Source of the DNA: Nocardia neocaledoniensis
GTDB lineage: Bacteria; Actinomycetota; Actinomycetes; Mycobacteriales; Mycobacteriaceae
Assembly (NCBI RefSeq): GCF_029868625.1
Contig: NZ_JARWOJ010000084.1
Coordinates: 1-34,272 of the forward strand
Length of the DNA stretch: 34,272 bases
Direction of reading: 5' to 3'
Shown: positions 7,428 to 15,631 of the stretch, piece by piece
How the letters are laid out: each line of letters starts with the position of its first letter
Numbering within the stretch: the first letter of the stretch is position 1
Position numbers and translations under genes: made by a program
Notes under the pieces: model-generated
The model's input: only the letters and a program-made list of their open reading frames with translations
Databases searched by the model: none
Told to the model about the DNA's origin: nothing

Positions 7428-8416
7428 CCGCCGCACGCGCGCTTCCCGCTCCCCGCGGTGAATTGTCCGCCGCCACAGCGGAAGTGCTGCTGAGAGACCC
7501 GGGGAGTCCGCTTCCGGCGCTCGCTCCGGGGCACGACTGCGACGAGGACCTGCTGTTGGCCCTGCACACCTGCTACGAGCTGCATTACCACGGATTCACC
7601 GACGTGGACGAGGACTGGGAGTGGGATCCCGGCCTGCTGGCATGGCGGGCCGCCCTCGAAGCGGTCCTGCTCGCCGACCTGCGCGAACACGTCCCCGGTG
7701 GCGACGACGTGCACGCCGAACTCGACCGCCTGCTCACCGCGCCGCGCACCGAGCCCGACATTCCCGGATTCCTCACCGAACAGGGCGATCCCGATCTGCT
7801 GCGCGAGTACTTCGTCCACCGCTCGATCTACCACCACATCGAGGCCGACCCGTACGCGTGGGTCATCCCGCGGCTGCGCGGTGATCCGAAAGCGGCGCTG
7901 GTGGCCGTCGAGTTCGACGAGTTCGGCGGCGGCCGCGGCGAGAACGTGCACGCCCAGCTCTACGCCGACCTCCTCGCCGGGGCCGGCCTCGATCCCGGCT
8001 ACCTGCACTATCTCGACGACGTGGGCGCGCCCATGCTCGCCCTGGTCGACATGATGTCGTTGTTCGGGCTGCACCGTTCGTTGCGCGCGGCGACCGTCGG
8101 CCACTTCGCGTCCGTGGAGATCAGCTCCTCGCCCGCCTCGCGGCGGCTGGCCGAGGTCGTCGGCGCACTCCTTCCGCACCCGGACTGCGTACGGTTCTAC
8201 ACCGAGCACGTCGAGGCCGACGCCGTGCACGAACAGGTCATGCGCCATCGCGTCATCGACGGTCTGCTCGCCGCCGATCCCGCTCACGCGGCGGGCATCG
8301 TGTTCGGTATCCAGGCCACCGACCTGCTCGAGAGCCGCTTCACCGACCACGTGCTCGGCGCGTGGCAGCGGGGTCACAGCTCACTGCGGACGGACCGCTC
8401 GCTTTCGACACTGTAG
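7424..8416 (+). CDS. Heme-oxygenase-like diiron enzyme (iron-containing redox enzyme family)
   Basis: A 330-residue all-helical protein of the heme-oxygenase-like diiron oxidase/oxygenase (HDO) group, whose known members include SznF and UndA. Candidate iron ligands are Glu140 (IEADPYAW), Glu166 and His176 (EFDEFGGGRGENVHA), Glu232, His262, Asp266 and His269 (HVEADAVH). Their spacing equals the ligand set I recall for SznF (E189, E215, H225, E281, H311, D315, H318). Known HDOs perform N-oxygenation or oxidative C-C cleavage; the substrate here is unknown. The ATGA start overlap ties it to the CDGSH protein, the probable redox partner. Start ATG at 7424. Confidence 0.85.
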   Translation: MTAARALPAPRGELSAATAEVLLRDPGSPLPALAPGHDCDEDLLLALHTCYELHYHGFTDVDEDWEWDPGLLAWRAALEAVLLADLREHVPGGDDVHAELDRLLTAPRTEPDIPGFLTEQGDPDLLREYFVHRSIYHHIEADPYAWVIPRLRGDPKAALVAVEFDEFGGGRGENVHAQLYADLLAGAGLDPGYLHYLDDVGAPMLALVDMMSLFGLHRSLRAATVGHFASVEISSSPASRRLAEVVGALLPHPDCVRFYTEHVEADAVHEQVMRHRVIDGLLAADPAHAAGIVFGIQATDLLESRFTDHVLGAWQRGHSSLRTDRSLSTL

Positions 8417-8448
8417 GTTTTCGTGCGAAATGCGGCATCAGCGCGGCG

Positions 8449-8643
8449 GTGCGTGATCGCGCCGTCGCGGGTGGGGAATCGGCGAGCCGCCCCGATACCG
8501 CGCTGGTGCGGGCCCTGCTGCTCGGTCCGCTGTACGCGTGGCTGATCGTGCTGGGCGAAGACCCGGCCCGCGTCCCCGAACCGATCCGCGTGGCCGCGAC
8601 GACAGCGGCGAACGTGCTCACCGCGAGCCTGCTTCCCACGTAG
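8449..8643 (+). pseudogene. Possible TetR-type C-terminal domain remnant
   Basis: An open frame of about 65 codons whose end (DTALVRALLLGPLYAWLIVLGEDP, then VPEPIRVAATTAANVL, quoted here in parts) resembles the last helices of TetR/AcrR ligand-binding domains, where GPLYYRLLxTGEP is common. There is no helix-turn-helix upstream, because the preceding DNA is the end of the diiron enzyme gene. It is either a decayed regulator or a chance reading frame. Confidence 0.3.
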
Positions 8644-8781
8644 ACGCGTCCGATCGCCACGTTCGCCCGGTCATGGCCGTGCTCGCAACGAGAGGGCTAT
8701 CGCCGTCGGGGTGGTGACGAGCTGGGGTCGGGACACCGCCGCACACGCGAAACAAGCACTGCCCCTTGACTTTGTGATGTA

Positions 8782-8825
8782 AACCGCAGGGTTGCTGCGG
8801 TTGTTGCCAGGACCACACCCTGTGG
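8782..8825. promoter_or_regulatory. Two inverted repeats upstream of the EspR-like gene
   Basis: AACCGCA/TGCGGTT (8782-8788 and 8796-8802, perfect seven-base arms, seven-base spacer) is followed by CCACA/TGTGG (8813-8817 and 8821-8825). They lie 42-85 bases before the GTG start of the regulator. TTGACT at 8765-8770 could be a -35 element. Autoregulatory operator sites are a reasonable inference. The rest of the 8644-8866 gap shows nothing I can name. Confidence 0.35.
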
Positions 8826-8866
8826 CTCACCATGGAACTCGACGTATCTGAATTCGAGGAAACATC

Positions 8867-9280
8867 GTGACGCACTTCGCCGCCCGTCTCAACGAGCTCT
8901 TCGAGAATGCCGCCGCGCCGGGTGTGCCGCAGTGTACGAACCGGCACGTCGCCCGTACGCTGCGCGCGGCCGGGCACCGGATCTCCGCGCCGTATCTCTC
9001 GCAGCTCCGCTCCGGCGACCGGTGCAATCCGTCCCCGAAAACCGTTGCGGCGCTGGCGGAGTACTTCAAGGTCGAACCCGCGTACTTCTTCGTCACCGAG
9101 CTGCCGGATCCGACCGCCGACGATCATCTGATCATCCGGCGCCTCGAGCTCGCGCAACCGCGGGTCCTGCTGACCCGCGTGATCGGGCTGTCCTCGGAAT
9201 CCCTCGACATCCTCGTCACGATGGCCGAGCGGCTGCGGGCCGGCGAAGGACTGCTGGACGACGTTCATCACGATGCGTGA
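8867..9280 (+). CDS. EspR-like XRE-family DNA-binding protein
   Basis: A 137-residue protein with an N-terminal XRE helix-turn-helix. The pattern FAARLNELFEN, then ISAPYLSQLRSGDRCNPS, then TVAALAEYFKVEPAYFF follows mycobacterial EspR closely, including the SAPYLSQLRSG recognition segment. EspR is a nucleoid-associated regulator that dimerises through its C-terminal part; here residues 85-130 would do so. Start is GTG at 8867, with GAGGA six bases upstream. The gene stands alone, with two inverted repeats in front and a hairpin after it. No ESX genes are in the window, so its targets are not visible. Confidence 0.85.
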   Translation: MTHFAARLNELFENAAAPGVPQCTNRHVARTLRAAGHRISAPYLSQLRSGDRCNPSPKTVAALAEYFKVEPAYFFVTELPDPTADDHLIIRRLELAQPRVLLTRVIGLSSESLDILVTMAERLRAGEGLLDDVHHDA

Positions 9281-9349
9281 AAGCGCTGTGTGTCAAGGGT
9301 TCTCGATCCTGCCGCCGAGATCGTCGCGGCCGTGCTGTTCCGGGTCGCG

Positions 9350-9382
9350 CAGCCGGTCCGACCGAACCGGCCCGACCGGCTG
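9350..9382. terminator. Bidirectional hairpin terminator
   Basis: CAGCCGGTC (9350-9358) and GACCGGCTG (9374-9382) form a perfect nine-base stem with a 15-base loop, between the stop codons of the convergent EspR-like and AmpG-like genes. There is no U-run, as is common in actinobacteria. Confidence 0.55.
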
Positions 9383-9384
9383 AG

Positions 9385-10665
9385 TCACCGTGGTGTGACG
9401 CCGTACGCCGCGACGGTGGCGGAGGACGGCGGTGCCGGGTCGTGCGTGTACAGGGTGGCGGGTCCGAGGCGCCGCGCGAGGCCGACGAGCAGTGCGGCGC
9501 AACCCAGTCCGGACAGCACCAGGCCGGTGCCGAAGAGGGCGGGGTAGCCGAACAGGTCGCCGACGATGCCCGCCGCCATGCCGGCCATGCCCTGCACCAC
9601 GACGATGGCGCAGGCCAGCAGGGTGTAATCGGTGCCCGCGTAGTCGGAGTCGGCGGCATCCATCATGAGCGCGAACACCGCGACCGTCGCCGCGCCGCCG
9701 AAGACGTGCTCGGCGAGGGAGGCCGCGACGAGGAGTTCGAACCCGCCCAGCCCGAGAGCGGCGACCAGATACAGGGCGATACTCGCGGTCTGGGTGACAC
9801 CGCCGAGGAGCAGGGCACGCCGCCGGCCGAAACGGTAGGCGAGCCATCCGCCGACGGCGGCACCGGCCAACGCCCCGGCCGAGGAGAGCACACCCTTGAC
9901 GAGGGCGATCTGACCGAGATCGAGCCCGGCATCGGACAGGAACGGTCCGGTGAGCGCCGCGGCCATCGAGTCGCCGAACTTGAACGCCCCGATCAGCGCG
10001 ACGAAGGTCAGCACGCCGGGCCTGCGCAGGCGGGTCAACCAGGCCACGGGCATCCGCGCCGCGCGCGGCCGCGGCGGGCGATCGGTGACCGGTTCCCGCA
10101 GCAGCCACACCGGGACCGTCGTGACCAGGATCAGCGCGGCCATCGCCAGGAACAACAGCCGCCAGCCGGAGACGGCGAACAGCCACAGCAGCGCGCCGCC
10201 ACCGACGATCATCCCGATCCGGTACGCGCCCACCTGGATACCGTTGCCGAGACCGCGCTCGCGCGGCCCGAGCAGGCGCACGGCCAGGCCGTCGGTGGCG
10301 ACATCCTGGGTCGCCGAGAGCAGGTTCACCACCACGATCCCGACGAACAGCCAGCGCAGCGAGGCGGACAGGTCCAGGCAGGCCAGCAGCATCGCGACCG
10401 CCGCCGCGGTCAGCTGCAGTGCGAGCAGCCAGGCGCGGCGGCTGCCGTACCGGTCGACATAGGGCGCCCACAGGAATTTCAGCGCCCACGGCAGGAACAG
10501 CACACCCGAGGCGCTGATCGCCACCAGCGAGAACCCGGATTCGCGCAGCACCACGGGCAGTGCCTGGGTGAAGAAGCCGAACGGCAGACCCTGGGCGAAG
10601 TACAGCGACGACAGCAACGCCAGCGTGCTCGCGGTGATCACACCCGGACGGGTGGTGGTGCTCAT
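9385..10665 (-). CDS. AmpG-like MFS transporter
   Basis: A 426-residue protein with about 12 hydrophobic helices. The pattern follows the AmpG (PAT) family of muropeptide and peptide-acetyl-CoA transporters: LYFAQGLPFGFF in helix 1, LKFLWAPYVDRYGSRRAWLL after helix 2, SATQDVATDGLAVRLL in helix 4, and RGLGNGIQVGAYRIGMIVGG. In Gram-negatives AmpG imports anhydro-muropeptides; in actinobacteria the substrate is uncertain. The ATG at 10665 was chosen because the frame upstream to 10791 lacks hydrophobic character. It diverges from the DszC-like gene across 104 bases, in which I see no confident promoter. Confidence 0.82.
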   Translation of the reverse strand: MSTTTRPGVITASTLALLSSLYFAQGLPFGFFTQALPVVLRESGFSLVAISASGVLFLPWALKFLWAPYVDRYGSRRAWLLALQLTAAAVAMLLACLDLSASLRWLFVGIVVVNLLSATQDVATDGLAVRLLGPRERGLGNGIQVGAYRIGMIVGGGALLWLFAVSGWRLLFLAMAALILVTTVPVWLLREPVTDRPPRPRAARMPVAWLTRLRRPGVLTFVALIGAFKFGDSMAAALTGPFLSDAGLDLGQIALVKGVLSSAGALAGAAVGGWLAYRFGRRRALLLGGVTQTASIALYLVAALGLGGFELLVAASLAEHVFGGAATVAVFALMMDAADSDYAGTDYTLLACAIVVVQGMAGMAAGIVGDLFGYPALFGTGLVLSGLGCAALLVGLARRLGPATLYTHDPAPPSSATVAAYGVTPR

Positions 10666-10769
10666 GGGGTCATCGTCGCAGAACGAGCGCCCGCGCGCCG
10701 AGCGCACCCATTGTGATCGCGCTGCGCGCAACCGGTGAGCCCGCGGCCCGGCCGGGTCATGGTGAGGAC

Positions 10770-11990
10770 ATGACATCCACAGAGAAGACACGCGTCGCCG
10801 ATTCCGCGCTGGACGAGCTGTTCGCCCCGATCTTCGCCCGCATCGCCGAGGGCGCCGTCGCCCGCGAGACCGATCGGGAACTCGCGCACACCGAGATCGC
10901 CGCGCTGCGGGCCGCCCGCTTCGGCGCGCTGCGGGTGCCGGTGGAGTACGGCGGCCACGGCGCGAGTGTGCGGCAGCTGTTCCGGCAGCTCATCGCCCTG
11001 GCCGCCGCCGAATCGAACCTGCCGCAGGCGTTGCGCGTGCATTTCTCCTTCGTCGAGGACCAGTTGCTCGCCGCCACCGGGCCGGGGCGGGAGCGCTGGT
11101 TGCGCGCGATCAGCGCGGGCACTCTGGTGGGCAACGCCATCACCGAACCGGGCGTCGGTGCCGTCGACCGCTACCGGACCCGGCTCACCCGCGACGGTGC
11201 GCACTGGCGACTCGACGGCACCAAGTACTACAGCACCGGTTCGCTGTACGCCGACCACATCCTCGTCGCCGCGGATCGCGACGGCGAACGGGTGGGCGTG
11301 CTCGTCGGCGCCCGTGCCGACGGCGTCCGGCAGCACGACGACTGGGACGGCTTCGGGCAGCGCCTCACCGCCAGCGGCACCACCGAATTCACCGGGGTCC
11401 GCGTCACCGACGAACAGATCCTCGGCCCCGGGTACGGCGTGCCAGGACCCACCTACGCCACCGCCTATCTCCAACTGGTCCAGCTGGCCGTGCTCGCAGG
11501 CATCGCGCAACGTGCCGAAAGCGATGTGCGCGAATGGGTCTCGCGTCGCACGCGCGGCTACTCCCACTCGGCCGCCGATCTGCCCCGCCACGATCCGCTC
11601 GTGCAGCAGGTGATCGGGAAGCTGTCCGCGGCGAGCTTCGCCGCCCGCGCGACGGTGCTCGCCGTCGCCGACCTGCTCGACGAGGTGCTGGCGGCAGGCG
11701 CCACCGACGAGCGCGCGCTGACCGAGGTGGAACTGGCCGCCGCCCAGGCCCAGCTCGCGGTGATCGACACCGTGCTGCCCGCGACGAGCCTGCTGTTCGA
11801 GGTCGGCGGGGCGTCGATCGTGTCCGAAGGCCTTCGCCTGGATCGGCACTGGCGCAACGCGCGGACGGTCTCCGTGCACAATCCGGCGATCCAGAAGGCC
11901 CGGGTGGTGGGCGATCACCTGCTCAACGGCACCGACCTGCCGTTCGGCTGGAGCGCGGGCGAGCGGGCCGCGGGGGAGGAGAACCGATGA
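10770..11990 (+). CDS. DszC/SfnB-like acyl-CoA-dehydrogenase-fold flavin monooxygenase
   Basis: A 406-residue protein with the acyl-CoA dehydrogenase fold and DszC-type features. These are GALRVPVEYGGHGASVRQLF in the N-terminal domain, GNAITEPGVGAVDRYRT, then HWRLDGTKYYSTGSLYADHI, and a late RNARTVSVHNP segment. DszC oxidises dibenzothiophene to its sulfone using FMNH2 from a separate reductase, and SfnB-type relatives act in sulfone/sulfonate use. I infer an FMN-dependent monooxygenase on an organosulfur or related compound. ATG at 10770 follows GGTGAGG with short spacing. The stop overlaps the next ATG (ATGA), so it is coupled to the DszA-like gene. Confidence 0.83.
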   Translation: MTSTEKTRVADSALDELFAPIFARIAEGAVARETDRELAHTEIAALRAARFGALRVPVEYGGHGASVRQLFRQLIALAAAESNLPQALRVHFSFVEDQLLAATGPGRERWLRAISAGTLVGNAITEPGVGAVDRYRTRLTRDGAHWRLDGTKYYSTGSLYADHILVAADRDGERVGVLVGARADGVRQHDDWDGFGQRLTASGTTEFTGVRVTDEQILGPGYGVPGPTYATAYLQLVQLAVLAGIAQRAESDVREWVSRRTRGYSHSAADLPRHDPLVQQVIGKLSAASFAARATVLAVADLLDEVLAAGATDERALTEVELAAAQAQLAVIDTVLPATSLLFEVGGASIVSEGLRLDRHWRNARTVSVHNPAIQKARVVGDHLLNGTDLPFGWSAGERAAGEENR

Positions 11991-13417
11991 CGCGCCGGAT
12001 CCGGTTCAACGCCTTCGACATGAACTGCGTGGCCCACCAGTCGCCCGGGCTGTGGCGTCACCCCGACGACCAGTCGCACCGCTACAAGGAGCTGGGCTAC
12101 TGGACCGAGCTCGCCCGCCTGCTCGAGCGGGGCCGCTTCGACGGACTGTTCATCGCCGACGTCCTCGGCATCTACGACGCGTACGGCGGCAACGACATCG
12201 CCGCGTTGCGTCAGGCCGCGCAGGTGCCGGTGGCCGACCCCCTGCTGCTGGTGACCGCGATGGCCGCGGCGACCGAGCACCTGGGCTTCGGCATCACCAC
12301 CGGCACCGGGTTCGAGCATCCGTTCCCGTTCGCCCGGCGCCTGTCCACCCTCGACCACCTCACCGACGGCCGGATCGGCTGGAACGTGGTGACGGGCTAC
12401 CTGCCCTCGGCCGCGCGCAACATGGGCGCCGACGACCAGCTCGACCACGACGATCGCTACGACCAGGCCGACGAGTACCTCGAGGTCCTCTACAAACTCT
12501 GGGAAGGCTCGTGGGAGGACGACGCCGTGGTCCGCGACGCGGCGAGCGGGGTCTACGTCGATCCGGCCAAGGTGCACCACATCGGCCACCGCGGACGGCA
12601 TTTCAGTGTGCCGGGCATCCACCTGTCCGAGCCCTCACCGCAGCGCACGCCGGTGATCTACCAGGCGGGCGCCTCGCCGCGCGGGGTGCGCTTCGCCGCG
12701 GAGAACGCCGAGGCGATCTTCGTCGCGGCCCCGTCGAAACGCGTACTCACCCAGACGGTGTCGCGGATCAGGGACGCGCTCGAGCAGGCGGGCCGTGACC
12801 GCTACGCCGCTAGGGTGTACGCGCTGGCCACCATCGTCACCGATGCCACCGACGCGGCCGCGCGCGCCAAACACGAGGAGTACCTGTCCTACGCGAGTGT
12901 CGAGGGCGGACTGGTGTTCATGTCGGGGTGGATGGGGATCGACCTGTCGCGCTACGACCTCGACGATCCCATCGGCGAGGTGCACAGCAACGCCATCCAG
13001 TCGGCGGTCGCCGCCTTCCAGGAGTTCGACGACGACGGGCGCGAGTGGACCGTGCGCGACATCGGCCGCTGGGCGGGTATCGGCGGGATGGGCCCGGTGT
13101 TCGTCGGGTCGGGGGAGACCGTCGCCGACCAGTTGCAGGACTGGGTGGCCGACACCGACCTCGACGGATTCAACCTGGCCTACGCGATCACGCCGGGAAC
13201 CTTCGAAGACATTGTGCGGTACGTGGTCCCGGTGCTGACCGCACGCGGTGCCTATGCCGGCGAGTACCCCGGTGGCACCCTGCGGCACGCGCTGTTCGGC
13301 GCGGGCGATCGGCTCCCGGAGGAGCATCGGGGCGCGAGTTACCGGGTGGGCGGGCCGAATTCGACCGTGCTGCCCGAGGCGGAAGCCCGGCCGGGTTCGG
13401 CCATCGACTCCCGCTGA
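11987..13417 (+). CDS. DszA/NtaA-like FMN-dependent LLM-class monooxygenase
   Basis: A 476-residue bacterial-luciferase-fold monooxygenase of the NtaA/SnaA/DszA/SfnG group. Diagnostic stretches are the start IRFNAFDMNCVAHQSPGLW, SHRYKELGYWTELARLLE, FDGLFIADVLGIYDAY, ATEHLGFGITTGTGFEHPF, and GWNVVTGYLPSAARNMG. Length and pattern fit DszA, which opens dibenzothiophene sulfone, and nitrilotriacetate monooxygenase. Family members use FMNH2 from a partner reductase. With the DszC-like gene upstream it makes a two-step S- or N-oxidation pair. No DszB desulfinase is present, so classical 4S desulfurisation is not supported. Confidence 0.87.
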   Translation: MTRRIRFNAFDMNCVAHQSPGLWRHPDDQSHRYKELGYWTELARLLERGRFDGLFIADVLGIYDAYGGNDIAALRQAAQVPVADPLLLVTAMAAATEHLGFGITTGTGFEHPFPFARRLSTLDHLTDGRIGWNVVTGYLPSAARNMGADDQLDHDDRYDQADEYLEVLYKLWEGSWEDDAVVRDAASGVYVDPAKVHHIGHRGRHFSVPGIHLSEPSPQRTPVIYQAGASPRGVRFAAENAEAIFVAAPSKRVLTQTVSRIRDALEQAGRDRYAARVYALATIVTDATDAAARAKHEEYLSYASVEGGLVFMSGWMGIDLSRYDLDDPIGEVHSNAIQSAVAAFQEFDDDGREWTVRDIGRWAGIGGMGPVFVGSGETVADQLQDWVADTDLDGFNLAYAITPGTFEDIVRYVVPVLTARGAYAGEYPGGTLRHALFGAGDRLPEEHRGASYRVGGPNSTVLPEAEARPGSAIDSR

Positions 13418-13437
13418 GTACAACCCTGCTGCGGCGG

Positions 13438-13461
13438 ACCGGAATCCCGCACCATTCCGGT
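13438..13461. promoter_or_regulatory. Inverted repeat abutting the StyA-like start codon
   Basis: ACCGGAAT (13438-13445) and ATTCCGGT (13454-13461) are perfect eight-base arms around an eight-base spacer. The right arm ends directly before the ATG at 13462. No Shine-Dalgarno sequence is visible there. It may be an operator or an RNA hairpin controlling translation. Confidence 0.45.
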
Positions 13462-14847
13462 ATGACATCGCAGAATCCCGTTTCACGTTCCACGCGTTCG
13501 GCCGCGATCGTCGGCGCCGGACAGACCGGCGTCTCCGCGGCGCTAGGTCTGCTCGACGCCGGCTTCGCGGTCACGCTCTACAGTGACCGCGACCAGCCCG
13601 CCCTCCGCGACGACGTTCCGGCCACCGGTACCGCCCTGGAATTCGGTGTGGCGCAACAGGCCGAGCTGGCCCTCGGGCTGGACACCTACACCGCCAGGGC
13701 GCCGCGCCACACCGGGCTCAGCGTTCGCCTGGTCGATCCGGACCGCAATGAACTGATCGCCTTCGACGGCGCGTTCGACGGCTACGTCGGCGTCGCGGTC
13801 GACACCAGGCTCAAGGCCGACGAGCGGCTCACCGCGTTCCGCGAACGCGGCGGCCGGTTCGTCGTCGAGCAGGTCACCCCGGAAACCCTGGACGGCATCG
13901 CCGCCGCACACGACCTGACCCTCGTCGCGACCGGGCGCGCCGGCCTGTCCGACCTGTTCCCGATCGATACCGGTCGCACCGTCTACGACGCGCCGCAGCG
14001 GCGGCTGCTCACCGTGACGGTGACCGGTCTCGGCCACGATCCCGGCGTCTTCGCCCATCGCGGTCCGGCCGGCGGCGCGCACAGCGGATTCTCCATCTTC
14101 GCCGATCAGGGCGAGGGCTGGTGGGGTCCCTACCTGCACAAGGACGCGGGCCCCAGCTGGGCGTTCCTGGGCTGGGCGCGGCCGGGCAGCGAATGGGAAC
14201 GCCGCTTCGCCACCGCGGATTCGGCGGCGTCGGCCCACCGGGTGGTCACCGAGCTCTACCGCGACTACGCGGACTGGGACCTGCCGGAGGTGCTGGCCAC
14301 CACCGTGATCGAGGACGACCCGCATTCGTGGCTCACCGGTGCGGTCCGGCCGGTGGTGCGCGCGGGCGTCGGCCGCACGGCGAGCGGGCACCCCGTCGCG
14401 TCGCTGGGCGACACCTCGGTGGCCTACGACCCGATCGCCGGGCAGGGCGCGCAGAGCGGCCTGATCCAGGCCCAGCGTCTGGTCGCCGCCGCCGCGGTGC
14501 ACGACGGCGCCTTCGACGAGGCCTGGATCGCGGCGCGCTACGCCGAATTCCTCGCCGCCCGCGGCGATGCCGCCGCGAAGGTGACCCGCCTGTTCCTCAG
14601 CGACCCGGCGTTCGCCGACATCGGCGGCCAGTTCTTCGCCGCCGCCGCGGTCGACGCCCGGTTCGCCTCGGCCCTGGTCGGCCTGCTGCACCAGCCGCAG
14701 CCCTTCCTCGGCATCGAGACCGCCGAGCAGGCGGGGGCCTACATCGAGCAGGTCACCGGTGTTCCCGCCGCGGACCTGCTGGCCCGGTTCCAACCGGCGG
14801 GGCGCTTCGCGCGGTCCGGATACGAGGGCGCGCTCACGCGAGCGTGA
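13462..14847 (+). CDS. Styrene/indole monooxygenase-like FAD oxygenase (StyA family)
   Basis: A 461-residue group E flavoprotein monooxygenase. The Rossmann motif AAIVGAGQTGVSAALGLL is near residue 13 and the second FAD motif, GDTSVAYDPIAGQGAQSGL, sits in the C-terminal third. The middle (GWWGPYLHKDAGPSWAFLG) fits the StyA substrate domain. StyA enzymes epoxidise styrene or indole, or oxidise sulfides, with FADH2 from StyB; no StyB-like gene is seen here. It follows the Dsz-like pair after 44 bases containing an inverted repeat, so it may be separately controlled. Start ATG 13462. It is somewhat longer than typical StyA (about 415 residues) through its C-terminal extension. Confidence 0.82.
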   Translation: MTSQNPVSRSTRSAAIVGAGQTGVSAALGLLDAGFAVTLYSDRDQPALRDDVPATGTALEFGVAQQAELALGLDTYTARAPRHTGLSVRLVDPDRNELIAFDGAFDGYVGVAVDTRLKADERLTAFRERGGRFVVEQVTPETLDGIAAAHDLTLVATGRAGLSDLFPIDTGRTVYDAPQRRLLTVTVTGLGHDPGVFAHRGPAGGAHSGFSIFADQGEGWWGPYLHKDAGPSWAFLGWARPGSEWERRFATADSAASAHRVVTELYRDYADWDLPEVLATTVIEDDPHSWLTGAVRPVVRAGVGRTASGHPVASLGDTSVAYDPIAGQGAQSGLIQAQRLVAAAAVHDGAFDEAWIAARYAEFLAARGDAAAKVTRLFLSDPAFADIGGQFFAAAAVDARFASALVGLLHQPQPFLGIETAEQAGAYIEQVTGVPAADLLARFQPAGRFARSGYEGALTRA

Positions 14848-14902
14848 ACCCTGATCGTCCTGTGCGACAACGATGATGGCCGCCAGGTGGGGCGACGCCG
14901 TC

Positions 14903-14924
14903 CGGGGATCGGCAGGTCCCCGGC
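14903..14924. terminator. Candidate hairpin terminator after the StyA-like gene
   Basis: CCGGGGA (14903-14909) and TCCCCGG (14918-14924) form a perfect seven-base stem with an eight-base loop, 56 bases after the stop. The remainder of the 14848-15043 gap shows no further structure I can support. Confidence 0.4.
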
Positions 14925-15043
14925 GGCGCTCCCACCCGGCGGCGGTCTCGCGGCTCCCGCTCTGTGGTCATCGGTGTTCCCGTCGCGGGGGCCGCGTGGG
15001 AGCGTGGAGGGGGAGTGCTGTCGTTCGAGGAAGGTCGCCGTCG

Positions 15044-15574
15044 ATGCGGGGAATCAATCACATCGTGTTGTTCGTGGCGGACCTGCCGCGCAGTATCGGC
15101 TTCTACGAGGACGTGCTCGGGTTCGAGCGGCTACCCGAGTCGTTTCCCGGTGGCGCGTTCCTGCGTCATCCCGGCTCGGCAAACGATCACGACCTCGGCC
15201 TGTTCCAGGCCGGGACGCCCGCGGCGCCCGCGGGCTCGGTGGGTCTCTACCACGTGGCCTGGGAAGTCGACACGCTGTCGGAGCTCGCCGAGGTCCGGGA
15301 TCGGCTCGCGGCCTCGCGCGCGCTGACCGGAGCCGGCGACCATGGCTCCACCAAGGCCCTCTACGCCCGCGACCCCGACGGCATCGAATTCGAGGTGTGC
15401 TGGCTGGTGCCCGACGAGTACGTCGAGGACGCGCTGGCTCCCGGCACCGCCCTGACCGCCCCCTTGGACATCACCGCCCAGATCGACCGGTACGGCGCCA
15501 CGACACCGGGCGGCCCACGCACCGATCCGCAGGTCTGGGCGCGCGTCGCGGCGCGGCGGGCGGCGACCTCCTGA
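15044..15574 (+). CDS. VOC-superfamily protein (extradiol dioxygenase/glyoxalase-like)
   Basis: A 176-residue protein with paired VOC modules. Candidate metal ligands are His6 in INHIVLFV, His70 in GLYHVAWEV and Glu117 in DGIEFEVCW. That is the His-His-Glu set of type I extradiol dioxygenases and related enzymes. The residues YEDVLGFERL after the first strand are also typical. The long C-terminal tail ends in an Arg/Ala-rich helix. The substrate is unknown; position after three monooxygenases allows ring cleavage of an oxidised aromatic. ATG at 15044 is preceded by GAGGAAGG; the open frame upstream to 14873 is not protein-like. Confidence 0.8.
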   Translation: MRGINHIVLFVADLPRSIGFYEDVLGFERLPESFPGGAFLRHPGSANDHDLGLFQAGTPAAPAGSVGLYHVAWEVDTLSELAEVRDRLAASRALTGAGDHGSTKALYARDPDGIEFEVCWLVPDEYVEDALAPGTALTAPLDITAQIDRYGATTPGGPRTDPQVWARVAARRAATS

Positions 15575-15631
15575 GGCCCGCGCCCGCGCCGTGTCATGGT
15601 GGGTAGGGTGCCCGGTGACGAGGAGGTGCTG

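Noticed and set aside
10770..13417. Dibenzothiophene 4S desulfurisation operon (dszABC)
   Set aside because: There is no DszB, gene order differs, and DszA/DszC relatives have many substrates; only family-level names were used.
15601..15606. GGGTAG before the methyltransferase at 15632
   Set aside because: No matching -35 element at 15-17 bases; only a possible plain -10 (TAGGGT) remains.
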